Assembly: GCA_002205965.3 (NCBI GenBank)
Contig: NADL03000758.1
Coordinates: forward strand, 1,550,001 to 1,614,000
Source: Kappaphycus alvarezii
Taxonomy: Eukaryota > Rhodophyta > Florideophyceae > Gigartinales > Solieriaceae
DNA length: 64,000 bases
Direction: 5' to 3'
Shown here piece by piece: positions 48,225 through 59,800 of this stretch. Made by a program: the position numbers and the translations under genes. The notes beneath the pieces were generated by a model, which was given only the letters and a program-made list of their open reading frames with translations, was not told the origin of the DNA and did no database searches. Every line of letters starts with the position of its first letter. Position 1 is the stretch's first letter.

Positions 48225-48740
48225 CTATTTGCTCAATTTACAATTTACAAGTAGAAGAGGACCATCTCCTTTCGTGATATAGAAAGGAATAACGATTTTA
48301 TTCCCTTCCAAATCTTCAAGAGGTAGTCTCCATATGCTGAATGTGAGCACAGCATCACTGCAGTTCTGCCAATAACCATGGTAGAATAGCTCACAGTCTA
48401 AGGACTCCAACTTGAATTCGATGCCCATCGCTAAAGAAATCGCTACTGCTGACTTAATTCCTCCTACAGATCGGGGGCAAACCTCATCCAAAATAGGATT
48501 TGGGTCATTATGCATGGGTTTCAGATCAAAATTGGTAGGGATTCGGCTTACCAGGCTCCATTGCCCTTGGAATGCTTGGAGCCGGGACGAAAATATCCGT
48601 TGAAATTATTGGATATTTGGTTCCGTTCGGATTGTTACTCACGGCAACCGTTGGCTTCACGGATCTTCAAAGTGGCATAGCTCGGACGCTGACATTTCAA
48701 ATCACCTCTAGCGTGGTCCTTCCTTCCACAGTCCATGCTG
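48225..48740 (-). pseudogene. Element 2 protease and zinc-knuckle region
   Basis: The protease region reads ILDEVCPRSVGG (about 48455-48491). Related elements have D-T-G at this place, so the active site is altered. Upstream a Cys/His segment, CGRKDHARGDLKC (48693-48736), is zinc-knuckle-like with a wider last spacing and no clear first Cys. Confidence 0.6.
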
Positions 48741-48765
48741 GCTTCTCCGAAGAGTTCCGCGAGCA

Positions 48766-49869
48766 TTATTGACTACTTCCTCCTCTTGCCATCCCGATTA
48801 GTTTTGTAATTCTTGCCGTTGTTGCCGTAAGTCTTCCACTTCTTTCCGTTGAAAGCGCGATTGAAAAGTTTCTGTTCCTTTCATTTCTTTGGTCTGATTC
48901 ACGACTATCAAAAAAACTCCTGACCTTATGATCAAATGAGTTTTCAAAATGAGCTCTTGTAATCTGAGGTTCATTTCTGTTGGTAGTCTGAGCGAGAGAG
49001 CGAAGTATATTCACAGCGTCGTCAAGACTCAAAATGAGACGTCGACCAGAGGAAGCAATGGATTTCGATATATCTTTAGTACCCCTTAGCTTCTTGATAT
49101 TGTTGAAGAGAGGCTTCTTATCTCTACATATGCTGTTGAAGCGACCTCGGACCTTCTCTAAAGAGATCTTTTCATTACGACTTGAACTCCCAGAGGCTCT
49201 TGCGATCGAGACAGCAAGCCTTCTGGTACTCAATGATATCTTCTGTGCCTCTTCTAATGTCAATTTGAATGTTTTCTCAGGGCTTATTGCTCTCTTATCT
49301 CTTTATAATGCCATTTCAATAAAAATAGCTCTGCATTGGTTAGGAACGCTTCAGAAAGTGATACGTTATTAAGCAAGTTAATTGCCAGTACTTCTCCGAT
49401 TTAAGAGTGACTGGTAGACCCTGCCGTCGTGAGGTGTTCAGCGTTGAGTCCGCGGACCCTAGACACATACCGGTTCAAGTCTTCATTGTTCTTGCGCTTG
49501 CAAGAAGTCACCTTATAGAAGGATTTTATTAGGCGCGTGACCACGGAGATGGGAGGATCTTGGGCAATCAAGTCCACGATCTCTTGCACAGCATTGACTT
49601 GGTCTTTCTGCTTGAAATTGATATTTCCTTGCTCTTACACTTCTTCTCCAAGACTCTGCTGACCTTGGCGAAGACCTTGATCGTACAGCTGACGTCCAAG
49701 TGTGTGGAATACCGTCTTGTTGAGCTTTCTTTTCACTTCTCGGCTCCAGTTGCTATTAAGTCAGCCCAACTTGCAACCTTCTTTCTCCAAGACAGGAGGT
49801 CTTGGTAAGGCTCGAATACCAGAGGGGTCAAAATGCCTAGACCTTTCTCAAAGTCCTGCTGTGTGTCCA
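48766..49869 (-). pseudogene. Element 2 gag
   Basis: The ATG at 49867-49869 opens MDTQQDFEKGLGILTPLVFE, then WRKKVASWADLIATG, typical of copia gag N-termini. Further pieces lie at 49401-49589 (VTRLIKSFYKVTSCKRKN, LNRYVSRVRGLNAEH) and 48766-49263, in different frames. Confidence 0.7.
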
Positions 49870-49872
49870 TAA

Positions 49873-50254
49873 CTGTAGTATGCAAGGTGTATGCGAGGGC
49901 GGGCGTGAAAAAAAGGCACAGTAAACGGGTACAAAGGTCCCCTGGGATGCAGTTGCAGTCTCGCATTTGTTTTTTTTAGTAAAGCGAATCACTAGAATGG
50001 TCGATTTTCCTCTGAATCTCCAAAAGCTACCTCTCACCTCACGCATCGATCGGGCATTGAGGGCTTCCTTATATAGCCGTTCGATAGCTATAGAATGGTA
50101 GATACAGTAGACGATAGCCACTGTATTACCGGAAGCAAAATACGTAGTATTGACACTTGGCCAATTCAAGGCAAAAATCATTGGATCTTTCAAGTCAAAT
50201 CAGTCATGGCCCGTGATTGGCGGCGACCGTCCGTACATTACGCACTCTAAAACA
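49873..50254 (-). repeat. Element 2, 5' LTR (right copy)
   Basis: About 382 bases aligned with 43526-43904, beginning TGTAGTATGC. It carries the minus-strand TATATAAGG at 50067-50076. Confidence 0.82.
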
Positions 50255-50394
50255 AAGGTTTAAACTCTTACTGTAAACTTCTATCATTACGGCGAGAGAT
50301 ACAGTCCGCAAGATACTCCGAGGGTCCTCCGCCCCCTGCAAACATGGTTGGAAAAATCATGAGGTAACCTTTTACCTGATCCGGATTGTCGCGA

Positions 50395-50780
50395 AAATCA
50401 AGGGATAAAAAGCAGACTAGCTGCGAGCCTGAAAAAAATGGTAGTCGCTTTTTCTAGTGTAGAACAGTTGAGTAGGTTGAAATAAATTGTTGGTACTGTT
50501 CTAACTTTAGTGCCAAAGGCGATGAGGCCTTTTATAGCCTGCATATGCCGTTGATTATCTATAGCGCATATAATAACTACTAGCTAAATTCCCTAGCGGA
50601 TAGTCCTTCGGATGGTCCAAATGACCCTTACAATACAACCTTCATAACAGACATCGCTGAAAGTACAACAGGATAAAGAAAATATAGACTATGCAGGATA
50701 GAAATAGTAGTAAGGGCAAAAAGCTACACTACAGGACTGAAAACAGAACATAAAAAAATTATATATCCTGTATTTCGACA
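50395..50780 (-). repeat. Element 3, 3' LTR (left copy, recognisable part)
   Basis: Shares with 56365-56801 blocks such as cctgaaaaaaatg, ataacagacatcgct and ggataga or ggataaagaaaa, and the end TTTCGACA. A CTATAAAAGG box on the minus strand lies at 50528-50537. Confidence 0.75.
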
Positions 50781-50814
50781 CTCCCTCTCTTTGCCCTGAT
50801 CTATTGTTTTCTTC

Positions 50815-52384
50815 CTACGTAATCACAAAATAGCCATTTTGAACCGGTAGATCACACTTACTTTTTGTGAGGATGTAATTCAGTGCATCAAACTTTGCGA
50901 TCTTCGTGAAAACGTCCGCGGGGGTTTCTGCAGCCCGTAAAAAGACAACATGGGATATTTTCTCTTTTGCATATGCATCTCTCACAGTACTAATATCAAC
51001 CATGATGGGCTTTTGCAAAGTGTTGGAAAACTTGATGATAGCATCAAATAGATTTCTGGAGTGCGTAAAGATTGGGAGTGGAATTTTGATCCTAATCCAG
51101 GATTCAAGGTCGTGCTTAATCATTTAGACAATATCAAAGGCATCAGCGAAAGAATAAGTATCGGCGCCTAGCACAGATATTATTATTCAGAGACATTTCT
51201 AACTAGAATAAATAAGCACATTTCAAGTTACGGTCTATTCAGTGAGAAAACAATGTACAGAAGTTGGGAATTATTTTCCTTGTTGTTTACAAATGAGGAG
51301 TCAGAACATGCTTCCAACATTATGGATATTTTTTCCAACCCGTATTACTTAAGCGAAGAACTAGGGTTGCTCTGCACATGCTTTACAACTTTGTTCAACT
51401 ACTTTTTTTGCTTCCTATAAGAATTTAGTTTCATCACTTGCGCGGCCATACTTACGGCACAGCATACTTCAGACTTTTTATGTGTTAACCAAGCCAATCT
51501 GTGCCTTAAAGATCTGATTTAAGAAAAAGGGGCATCCATTGGCAGAATTCAAAACTTCCTAACATGCTGTTCCTGACTTAACCCTAATCCATAATCAGTT
51601 CTCTTTACTCTGCCACCTGCAAATACGGTTCCATCGAACTCCTTCTTCTTCCATTCAAACTTATCAGAAGTATTTTGGACAACTTAACGATTTCATTGTT
51701 GGCACAGAGTAGAGAATCGTGAACATATATTTCAACTATTACCTGTACTTCTTCGTCTGAGTGCTTTGGGAAGAGTGCGAGATCTCCATCGATTGGCATC
51801 GTACCGAGGTCTTTCTTCAGATGTTAATTCATATTGCGATTCCAATAGTCTCCTGAGTCAAATAATCCGTAAAGAGGTTTCAGTAACTCGAGTAACTAGT
51901 TCTCGTGTGATCCAAAGTCTTTGGTTGGTCTAAGGTAAACTTTACTCATCAGATCTTAAGCTGGTTGTAAGTACGCCTGCATATCATCTTTAGGCCAAAC
52001 CCTGAAATTGCGTATTGCAGAAATTGTTACTAAAAAGCGTGCGGAACACCGGAATATAATCGTGATGTCATGTACGAGAAATTTCTTTTATTTTTCCCTA
52101 TGATCTTGTATTAAAAATTGTAATTTGTATATTTCTTAATCAGTGTTCTTATTTTTGATTGACAAAACGAATCTTCCAGAGAGGATATTACAATTCTTTG
52201 GAATGTCGTTTCGAGCGATTATTTGCCGGGTGTTTCTTTCAATAAGTCCTTCTTTTTCTTTCTGTTTCACTTTCAGAAACTCAGCATAATTGTATCTGAG
52301 ATCTCCTGAAGGTAAACACTCATGAAAATTTACGTCAATAAGTTGAAGACTTTTAGAGTATACCATTTTAATTGATGAATGCAA
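50815..52384 (-). pseudogene. Element 3 reverse transcriptase and RNase H
   Basis: RNase H remnant at 50815-51123: PLPIFTHSRNLFDAIIKFSN, VRDAYAKEKISHVVFLRA, ETPADVFTKIAKFDALN. The reverse transcriptase box at 51716-51727 reads YVHD instead of YVDD. A further part (52136-52384) covers the domain start. Stops and frame breaks are frequent between 51124 and 52135. Confidence 0.75.
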
Positions 52385-52502
52385 AGCTTCGACTAGTGCC
52401 TATTTGAAAAATCGAAATGCTGCTTTTCTTGAGAGCATGAGTGTTGCACTTCCTCGTCATTTATGTCAATGAATACTTTTCTGGCATTAATTTTCGTGAT
52501 TT

Positions 52503-53390
52503 TCACTGTGGTTTCCACTTAGGTTTGGACTTTTTACGATAGACAAGACCTTTACTTCTAATGATAAGTTCATGGTGAGCCGTATTTGGAAGCTGAAAAT
52601 TCGGAGCAGTTCCGAGTCTGAGTTCTGAATTGATAGTTTCCATCTCAGCTCTTGCTATTTGGAGCGCTTTCATTCGTTCCATTAGATTCGAAAGTACGTT
52701 ATTCATGGAAGTAAACCTCGGTAAAATTCCAAAGACGAGTAACGATGGAACAAGTCCTTCTGGTTTCATAGTATCCTTCGCAGACTCAACTGAGAGACAT
52801 ATAGCGAGTTCTATCTCAACATCAGACTCTGAACGGCAAACATTAAGGTAAAAAAGCGTAACGGGTCATTGGAACGTTCACCAGACCCAATAACATTAAG
52901 ACTTTCAACTCCAGGTAGGCTGATGTTTTCCATCCGATTTTATCAAATATTTCCACGCTTTGGAAAAGATGTAAATGGAGGCGCCTTAATTGAGACTTGT
53001 TGAATAGTATTTCAGAAAAATCCCACACAACGTAAAGATGAACGAGTTTGTGTGTGATTTTCATAGCTTATCCATGTCTTTTGTAGATAAGTAGGTTTTC
53101 AACGTTGTCTACAACAAGTCCAAATTTGTCTAAAGCTTACAGGCCAATCAAGAATGGAATATTAGCATTAGCTACATCTAAGTGTAGCGGGATAAAAGCG
53201 CTATCAGGCTTTTGAATAGGAATTGGAATATGTTGAGTACTTGGAAAGATTCCATCACCAAACTTGTAAGTAGTTGTCACGTGCTTACGTTTTATCTTAA
53301 TCCCAGCTAACTCAAAAGATGTCTTTTCTTTTCATTTTCAAACCACAGTTTTCTGAGCGCCAGTGTCGAGACATACTCTGTGGAATTCCC
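52503..53390 (-). pseudogene. Element 3 integrase C-terminal part and protease site
   Basis: The segment 52503-52769 reads GLVPSLLVFGILPRF, then ERMKALQIARAEMETINSEL, like the corresponding part of element 1. The protease site near 53345-53390 reads RVCLDTGAQKTVV, with DTG intact. The integrase catalytic core between them is largely missing or unreadable, so this copy seems deleted there. Confidence 0.65.
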
Positions 53391-53622
53391 CGGAATTGGA
53401 GTATTTTTACAATTTGCTGCTCTTGATAATCAAAATCTCATGGAAGTTTCCTGATATTCTCTGTTTTCTCTACTTCCGTGGAAGATACGAGTTTCACGTT
53501 ATAAGGGTGAGTCTTTTCGCTTTCCTTTACAGTTTGTCTTTGGGTAGGAGCACCTCGGCTTGTTCTAGTACCCCTTGTGAAAAATACTTGTCATCCAATA
53601 ACGGTTGGTCCTGAATTTTAAT

Positions 53623-54760
53623 TTATGAGAATAACTGTTCAGGGAAATACGTTGAGTCATCGACATCCATTCTTCCATTTTGAGAGTCCTCAATTCCATC
53701 ATCACTGTTGAAGTCTCCCAATAAATCCTGAGCAGGTATTATTGTTTCATAAACTGATTGATGATCATGATCTAGGTCCTGACAGAGCTCAAACAGTACT
53801 AGTTTCGTGGCCTTGGTCGGACCTTTAAATGAGCTTCTCTGATAATATGAAAACTTCCTAACAAAATTCCGAACAATTAGCTCAAAACATTGAAAAGGAA
53901 TGTATCCTTTTTTACCACATACCCAACAAGCTCTATCATTATGAGATTTGTTTCTCATCATTCTATAATAGTAATTGTCACATGAGTTTCCGCCGTGCCG
54001 ATAGACTCTGGTATAACGCGTGCTACGCCCATATTGAAGTTCTCCAGTGTATAACTTATCAGCAAGGCGGTTACGAAGTGTAGGGTCTGCGTCTGAAATC
54101 GATGCCATACGTCTGTTCCTTTGATTCCTCATTCGTTTAACCTTCTCATCTTTCGCTAATTAGGCGGCAGAAATGAGCAGGTTGTAAAATAATTGGCACA
54201 TTAAGTCACCAGAACTTGGTCTGCTGCATGGATCACGAGGCCGGGAGAATCCAATGACGACGGGCTGAAGATACTCAACTTTGTGGCTTTCTGAATGGCA
54301 ATGAGGTGGTTTCTGGGGAGTGAGCTTAGATATTTCCTCGTGGGGTTTCTCGATAACATCATTCACAGCGCAAGTAAGAGAAATATACTGGCTGAAACGA
54401 ATGTTTCGAAGATACGCTGCAATTCTGTTTTTCCTTGGGGTGGAGTTATATTCACGTTCCAGCTCTTTTAGAGCTTGAGATTAGTGTTCGTACACACCTC
54501 CCACATTCTTTAGATAGACTCTTTTGGTATTTCCTGTAAGGAGATGGTTGAGGTACTTGAGCTTTTGTTCGTCACTGAGCAACTTATTCCTGCAGGGATA
54601 CATGTACTTGGCTATGAACTGATTCCAATATTCGGCAAGGCTACCAGAAAACTTTTTATTTTCTTCATTTAAGCGCATGGACATTTAGTGTGAGACGTTT
54701 TCTTCCGATGTTGCTGATATTTGTGTGGACACTGGAGCTGAACGTATGGGCTTTGCGGCG
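53623..54760 (-). pseudogene. Element 3 gag with zinc knuckle
   Basis: Gag core at 54481-54684: NEENKKFSGSLAEYWNQFIA and KLKYLNHLLTGNTKRVYLKN, parallel to element 1. A stop follows the HH-free tail at 54481. The next piece, 53623-54132, carries CWVCGKKGYIPFQC, a zinc knuckle whose His is Tyr. Confidence 0.7.
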
Positions 54761-55429
54761 AATGTAATCGGTGATCCGGTTGGTGACGCGAAAGAGTTGA
54801 AATATGAATCCATTTGTTCTAATGATTTGCTGAGGTCACAATTGCGGAGAATAGTTTACGCAAAGGTCTTGAAATCACAGCAGATTCCTGACGGACGGTT
54901 GGAACATTTCGTTCTGCGATAAACATGATCAATTTGCGAATAATCTATGGATTGATCAGATTCTGTCACGAGGAAAGCATGCGGATTGAGAGGTCCTCAA
55001 GCAAACGAACCCTTAGTTCATCACCAGGGAGGGAAATATCCTCAACGTAACATTTGACGCAGTCCACTAGAGACTGCTGCAATTCTGTGGTCTGTCTAAT
55101 ATCTTGACCAAAAACACTATTAATTCAACTTTTTCCAAGTGCAAATTAATGGTGACATAATGCTTCGAAAATTTTGCCCTTTTCAATGTTTTCCTTTTTG
55201 TACTCCTTTTCGTCATTTTTGTGGGTTACCTATTACTTTTTTGCTCTTTTATCCCATTTAAACCCTTTTTTCAAATTGCATTTATTTTCAACTTGAATAT
55301 GTTTTAAGTTTCAAATTGTTTTAAAATGGAATATGTTTTTTCAATTTTTTTGCTTTCAATTGTCAATTTACTCAGAACAAGAGGGGAGATCCAGCTCTAA
55401 AACTAAACTGGCTCTAGCTTATTACCGAC

Positions 55430-56144
55430 AACCTTAAGATGATTTTTGCCAGATGGATTGCTCTGTAAATGCGAGTTACTGTTAAACTTGCGTTTACAGT
55501 CAGTACAGTAAGGGGAATCTTATCTATCCTGTACGCGGTTGAGGTGTTTTTTGCTCCTGACGTGGTCAAAAAACATCCTTGACATGTTGCACGTGATGTT
55601 GTACAATCTCCACGTGCGTTTTTTGCGGCGAAGCGTGTCTTTTCAGGTTCAAAGACACCTGCCTTGTCAGCCAGTCGGCAGTTGACCTGGCGGAGAAGCT
55701 GTAGAGGTCCATTTTTTCAGTATCAGCAGCTATAGGGACCACAAACATTGTAAGGTCAGCAACTGACAGTAGACAGTGGAGTACCGCCGGGAGATTCGAA
55801 ACCTGAACTTGAGTAAAGCCTAAGATGGGGTCGGCAGAACTTGAAACTGAAATTATAGGGACAGCTGTCACTTTCTGATTGGTCGTCGTAGATGGACTCC
55901 GATTGGTATGAATCGCCGAATTTGAGATGCCACGTGTAGAGCAATGACTGGCTATCTCACCACTTGGCAAGATCTCATTGGCCCCAGCAGAGGGTTTACT
56001 TGGCCAAAACGACGTGGCTGACGTGTTTTCAGGTCTTTCAGTAGGGGTAGGAGAGTACTGTTCAGTAGACCTCAGCTTATAGAGCGTTGATCTCGACTCC
56101 AGTCTTGTTCTGTATCCGTTCGAGCCAACCTGGCTACGTGACAC
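55430..56144 (-). CDS. Open frame with zinc-finger-like tail inside element 3
   Basis: A 192-codon frame (55566-56144) is Ser/Thr-rich (for example TERPENTSATSFWPSKPSAG) and GC-richer than the flanking gag and LTR. One frame change past its stop, the strand reads DHVRSKKHLNR, and after a stop YCTDCKRKFNSNSHLQS and GKNHLK. Both resemble U1/matrin-type C2H2 fingers (C-x2-C-x-K-x-F-x-S-x3-L, then S/G-K-x-H). It is not part of a normal copia gag. It could be a captured host fragment, or a fragment of another insertion. Confidence 0.3.
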
Positions 56145-56364
56145 GGCAAGGATATCGCTGTTCTTATTGGCCAGTGGATAGTGTAGGATAGTGTTTATGA
56201 TAGTGTCAAAAACAATTTAAAAAGCACGTATTGTTAATATTTACCGGCTTACAAGTGGCTTGAAACAACACGGAAATAGGACAAGTAGGTATATTTTCCG
56301 TATCGAATAGCGAATAGACTTACCTGTTAAATTCCCCGAAAACGGTAAATTCGGATTTTTGAGA

Positions 56365-56801
56365 AAATTTAAGAGTTAGAGTAGAAAAAGGTAGACGGGC
56401 GGCGCTTGCGGCAAGTCTGAAAAAAATGCAGTGGTTTTTGTTTAGGGTAGACAATTTGAAAAGGTTGAAAATAAAATTGTTCGTGCTCTTTTTAGTTCAT
56501 TGTTCAAGGCGGAGGGTCCTTTTATAGGCAGAAGATGCCGTCTTTATAGGCAGAAGATGCCGTCGACTATCTCTACAGGAGCACATATATGAGCTACTTG
56601 CTAAATTAACAAGCAGGTAGTCCTGCGGACGGTCCTGGTGACCCTAACACTACAACGATCATAACAGACATCGCTAAAAGTACACTAGGATAGAGAAAAA
56701 TTAGACTACGTAAGATAGAAATAGTACTAAGGGCAAAATTTCAACACTAAAGGACTGAAAATAATACATAAATAAAGTTTATGTACCCTTTACTTTCGAC
56801 A
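56365..56801 (-). repeat. Element 3, 5' LTR (right copy, recognisable part)
   Basis: Counterpart of 50395-50780. It contains a perfect 22-base tandem duplication (56521-56542 and 56543-56564) absent from the left copy, which duplicates the TATA-side segment. Confidence 0.75.
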
Positions 56802-59800
56802 GCAAGCAACGCTTCCAAGGGGAGTGGGGAGTATATTGAAGCTTACAGTTAACGACAACAGTCGTAGCTGCATCGCTGCGTCATCTGCCCAGCCCCTTAA
56901 TAAATTTGATTCCTACGCTCTATCAAAACACATCACCGCTTTGCAATACACACGGCCAACACGAATATTTTGCCGTCGTATTTGTGTACGACCCATAGCA
57001 ATGTAACTTAAACGACATTTATACACCTGTAAAATTCATTAGTATGAATCAATAAAGTTTCATTCCAACGTTTTGAACTGAATATTTTTTGAAAAAAACT
57101 GTGAGGCTCCGTATTCCTTTCGCGTACCGCTCATTATACCGTAGTACCCTTGGCTTTCTTATGTTTTTAGTAGACAGCGAACTATTAGGAAACTTCTGAA
57201 GTAAGGTTGGGGTCGTAATAATCTCGAGATATCCACAAAAACTAGTGAAATATTTTTCTCATGCATTACTACAGGTATTCACGCTGACTACATTGAAGAT
57301 ACTAAAAAGGATGATTTCGCAACAGTATCGGGATAATTGTTGCAGTTTAACATATTTGTAGATTTTGAAACTACATATGCTAAAAACGTACCATGAGATA
57401 GGAGAGTTGATTTAACTGTATCTAAGCAAATTCGATACTTAATTTTTGTGCTCGAAGCCTACCTAATTTTAAGGAATTCGCTGGTTTTGATAAAATCTAA
57501 AGTAAACTTCAATATTTACAGGAATTTTTTATTACTGGCAGGTAATAGAAATTTACTTGACAAAATTTAATGGTTTGCGGTTTTTTAGTTTTTTCCGAAG
57601 ACTCTTTCAAATTAGAATGATGAGATTGACGGATTTGAATTCTCTCAGCTAGAAAAGCGTTGGTACCGTAAAATTTTGCAGTGGATCAATCAAATCAAAT
57701 GTATAACGGAATCTATGGTGCAACTAATATTTTATACAGTTTTAATCGAGCAGCTTGTTCCGAGTGGTTTAGTCTGCTTTTTCAGAAGTTTAACTTTATG
57801 GCTGATTCTTTTTCTTATGATATCTAAATACAGTACCTATAATCATACTCTTAGTTTCCTTCTTAATTTTTTTCCAACAGTTTTTTTAAAATATTCAGCT
57901 TTAATTTCATGAATTATAGATGTCATTGGGCCACGGTACCCATTGCTACCTTTAATATTTTGACTCTTTTTTTGGAAGATTATGGAGATAGTTAAATTCA
58001 AATGTCTAGTTTTTTAAAAATCTCTCCCCTGCCGAAAATATACTCACATATCACCAGATATTTAAAGGAAGATAAATTCAAAGTCCTTCATTGTTATTAA
58101 ATTTTTCAGTTCAAAAATTACGTTCTTTCATCTGCGTGCCCTTGCATTACTTAAACACTTGTTCACGATTTGCTGCCAAATCGTTAAATATACGTGACTA
58201 ACCTCTCCTGCTTCGAAAATTAGCAATATTTCCTGTAGAAAAGCAACGAAATATCTTCGCTGAGTATTTCAATATAACTGAACTGTGTTGAAGTGCTTCT
58301 CGGCGCCTCCATACGGAACGTCTGTGGATATAACTTCAATAAACCCACCACTTTATTTACCTTATAGAACCGGAAATATACAGATTGCGTAAAGAGTATA
58401 ATTGATTATACTCGAGTTGAAGCAAAACTAAAACAATGTGCATTATAACTTTTATTTTTTGATTCTGGACAAAACTTTTGCCCAGGCACAGCATTTCTGA
58501 AGACGTTCGTACAATAAAATGAAACTCATGGTCCAGTTATTATTTTCTCTGGGAAAACAGCAGAATGGATTGAAAACGGTCTACGGTATCTAATATGACA
58601 GAAAAATGAATGAAACACAGCGAAAGTTTTTTCTCATAAAAGAAAGCTTCAAAAGTTTAGAATGAGATTCTCACAAAAATTTGGCCTTGAAATAATATCC
58701 TTAAAATAGTTTGTTTCATACCTTTCTGTTTCTTGCTTCATAAAAATTAAGTAAATTTGTTTACATCATCTTTTCAGCAAATAAATGGCTGTATTATTTG
58801 AGCACTTAAACACACCATCTCAAAAAATAATTATTGAGAGATCTCTGGATGCATTCGATGATAGTACAGAATAAATTTTAAAATCGATCAGCTGTTGGGA
58901 ATTAGGTTAACCTAGAGAATTTTCTTCTGATTTGATGCCCATCTTGAGAAATAAATCTGCCAGAAACTGGGATTTCTTGACCTAGTTCTCCATTCGATGT
59001 AAATTAGTTAGTCTTAATTACGAATAAATATTTCTTAATAGTTTGATTCTAGAACCTTGGAAAGACGCCAAACATATCCATAGAATAGTCATAAAAATAT
59101 TTGTAGGCTTCACATATTTCCTGCCTTATCTATTCCTGTTTTACGTTCAATGCAACTGCTTCAAGTGCTTCAAGTCTCCGAAAGTTGGATCCTTTTCAAC
59201 AAGTATTTTCGCGGTGCAGTAAATTTAAGGCTGGATGAAAAGAGTATAATCCTTTTATTGACAAACGAAGGACGTATGGGGACCTGATCTCTTATTTCTT
59301 GCGCGCACATATTTTACTTAAAGTGATGACTGGTTATCTTGTCCTTGGTCACTTGAACCACTTGTAGTTGCCAAGCTAATTACTTTTAATCCGCAATTTG
59401 TCCTTTTATGTATAAATTTCTGTAAGACTATGATGGCTGCCAGTAACAAATTAGCAGCGCCGTCGCACACTACTTAAGGCCTCACGACCATAGGCCATCT
59501 AGATTAATGTAATCGATGAACGAACCGATCACAAAGCACCTGCTTAACCTTTCACCGACCCCCGTAACCCTAAGTATTCCCGCATGTTGGACAAGGATCG
59601 CTAGATAGTAATCAGCAGGCCCAGCACTACACGGTCTCATTATAGATAGTTCTACATACCGTACGACCGGAGTAGTCGGAGCTCTCCATTTCCTGGCGTG
59701 GCCGGAGTAGTCGCTGCTTCCCTCTTTTTGGCTGATCCCGGAGTAAGACTACCTACCCCTTATATTTACCATTCTTATCCTTACCACATTTTTTACATTT

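Larger units (their letters stand above)
43526..50254 (-). mobile_element. Copia-type LTR retrotransposon 2 (degraded, minus orientation)
   Basis: Terminal repeats of about 380 bases bound gag, zinc knuckle, protease, integrase, reverse transcriptase and RNase H on the minus strand. The flanks gaggt (43521-43525) and aaggt (50255-50259) match at four of five bases and may be a decayed target duplication. LTR ends (TGTAGTAT or TATTAGTAT, and CTGTATAACA or CTCTAAAACA) resemble those of element 1. The TATATAAGG box (50067-50076) is kept in the right copy and mutated in the left (43717-43726). The gag ATG lies only a few bases inside the 5' LTR, leaving no room for a standard primer-binding site. 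Confidence 0.85.
50395..56801 (-). mobile_element. Copia-type LTR retrotransposon 3 (degraded, minus orientation)
   Basis: Two diverged terminal repeats, both ending TTTCGACA, bound gag, zinc knuckle, protease, integrase, reverse transcriptase and RNase H on the minus strand. The purine-rich stretch gggcaaagagagggag (minus strand) directly precedes the left LTR end, a good polypurine tract. Gag and integrase resemble element 1 closely. The start of each LTR could not be fixed because the copies diverge; 50395 and 56365 are where similarity becomes clear. About 1.1 kb of extra DNA with a zinc-finger-like frame lies between the 5' LTR and gag. Confidence 0.8.
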
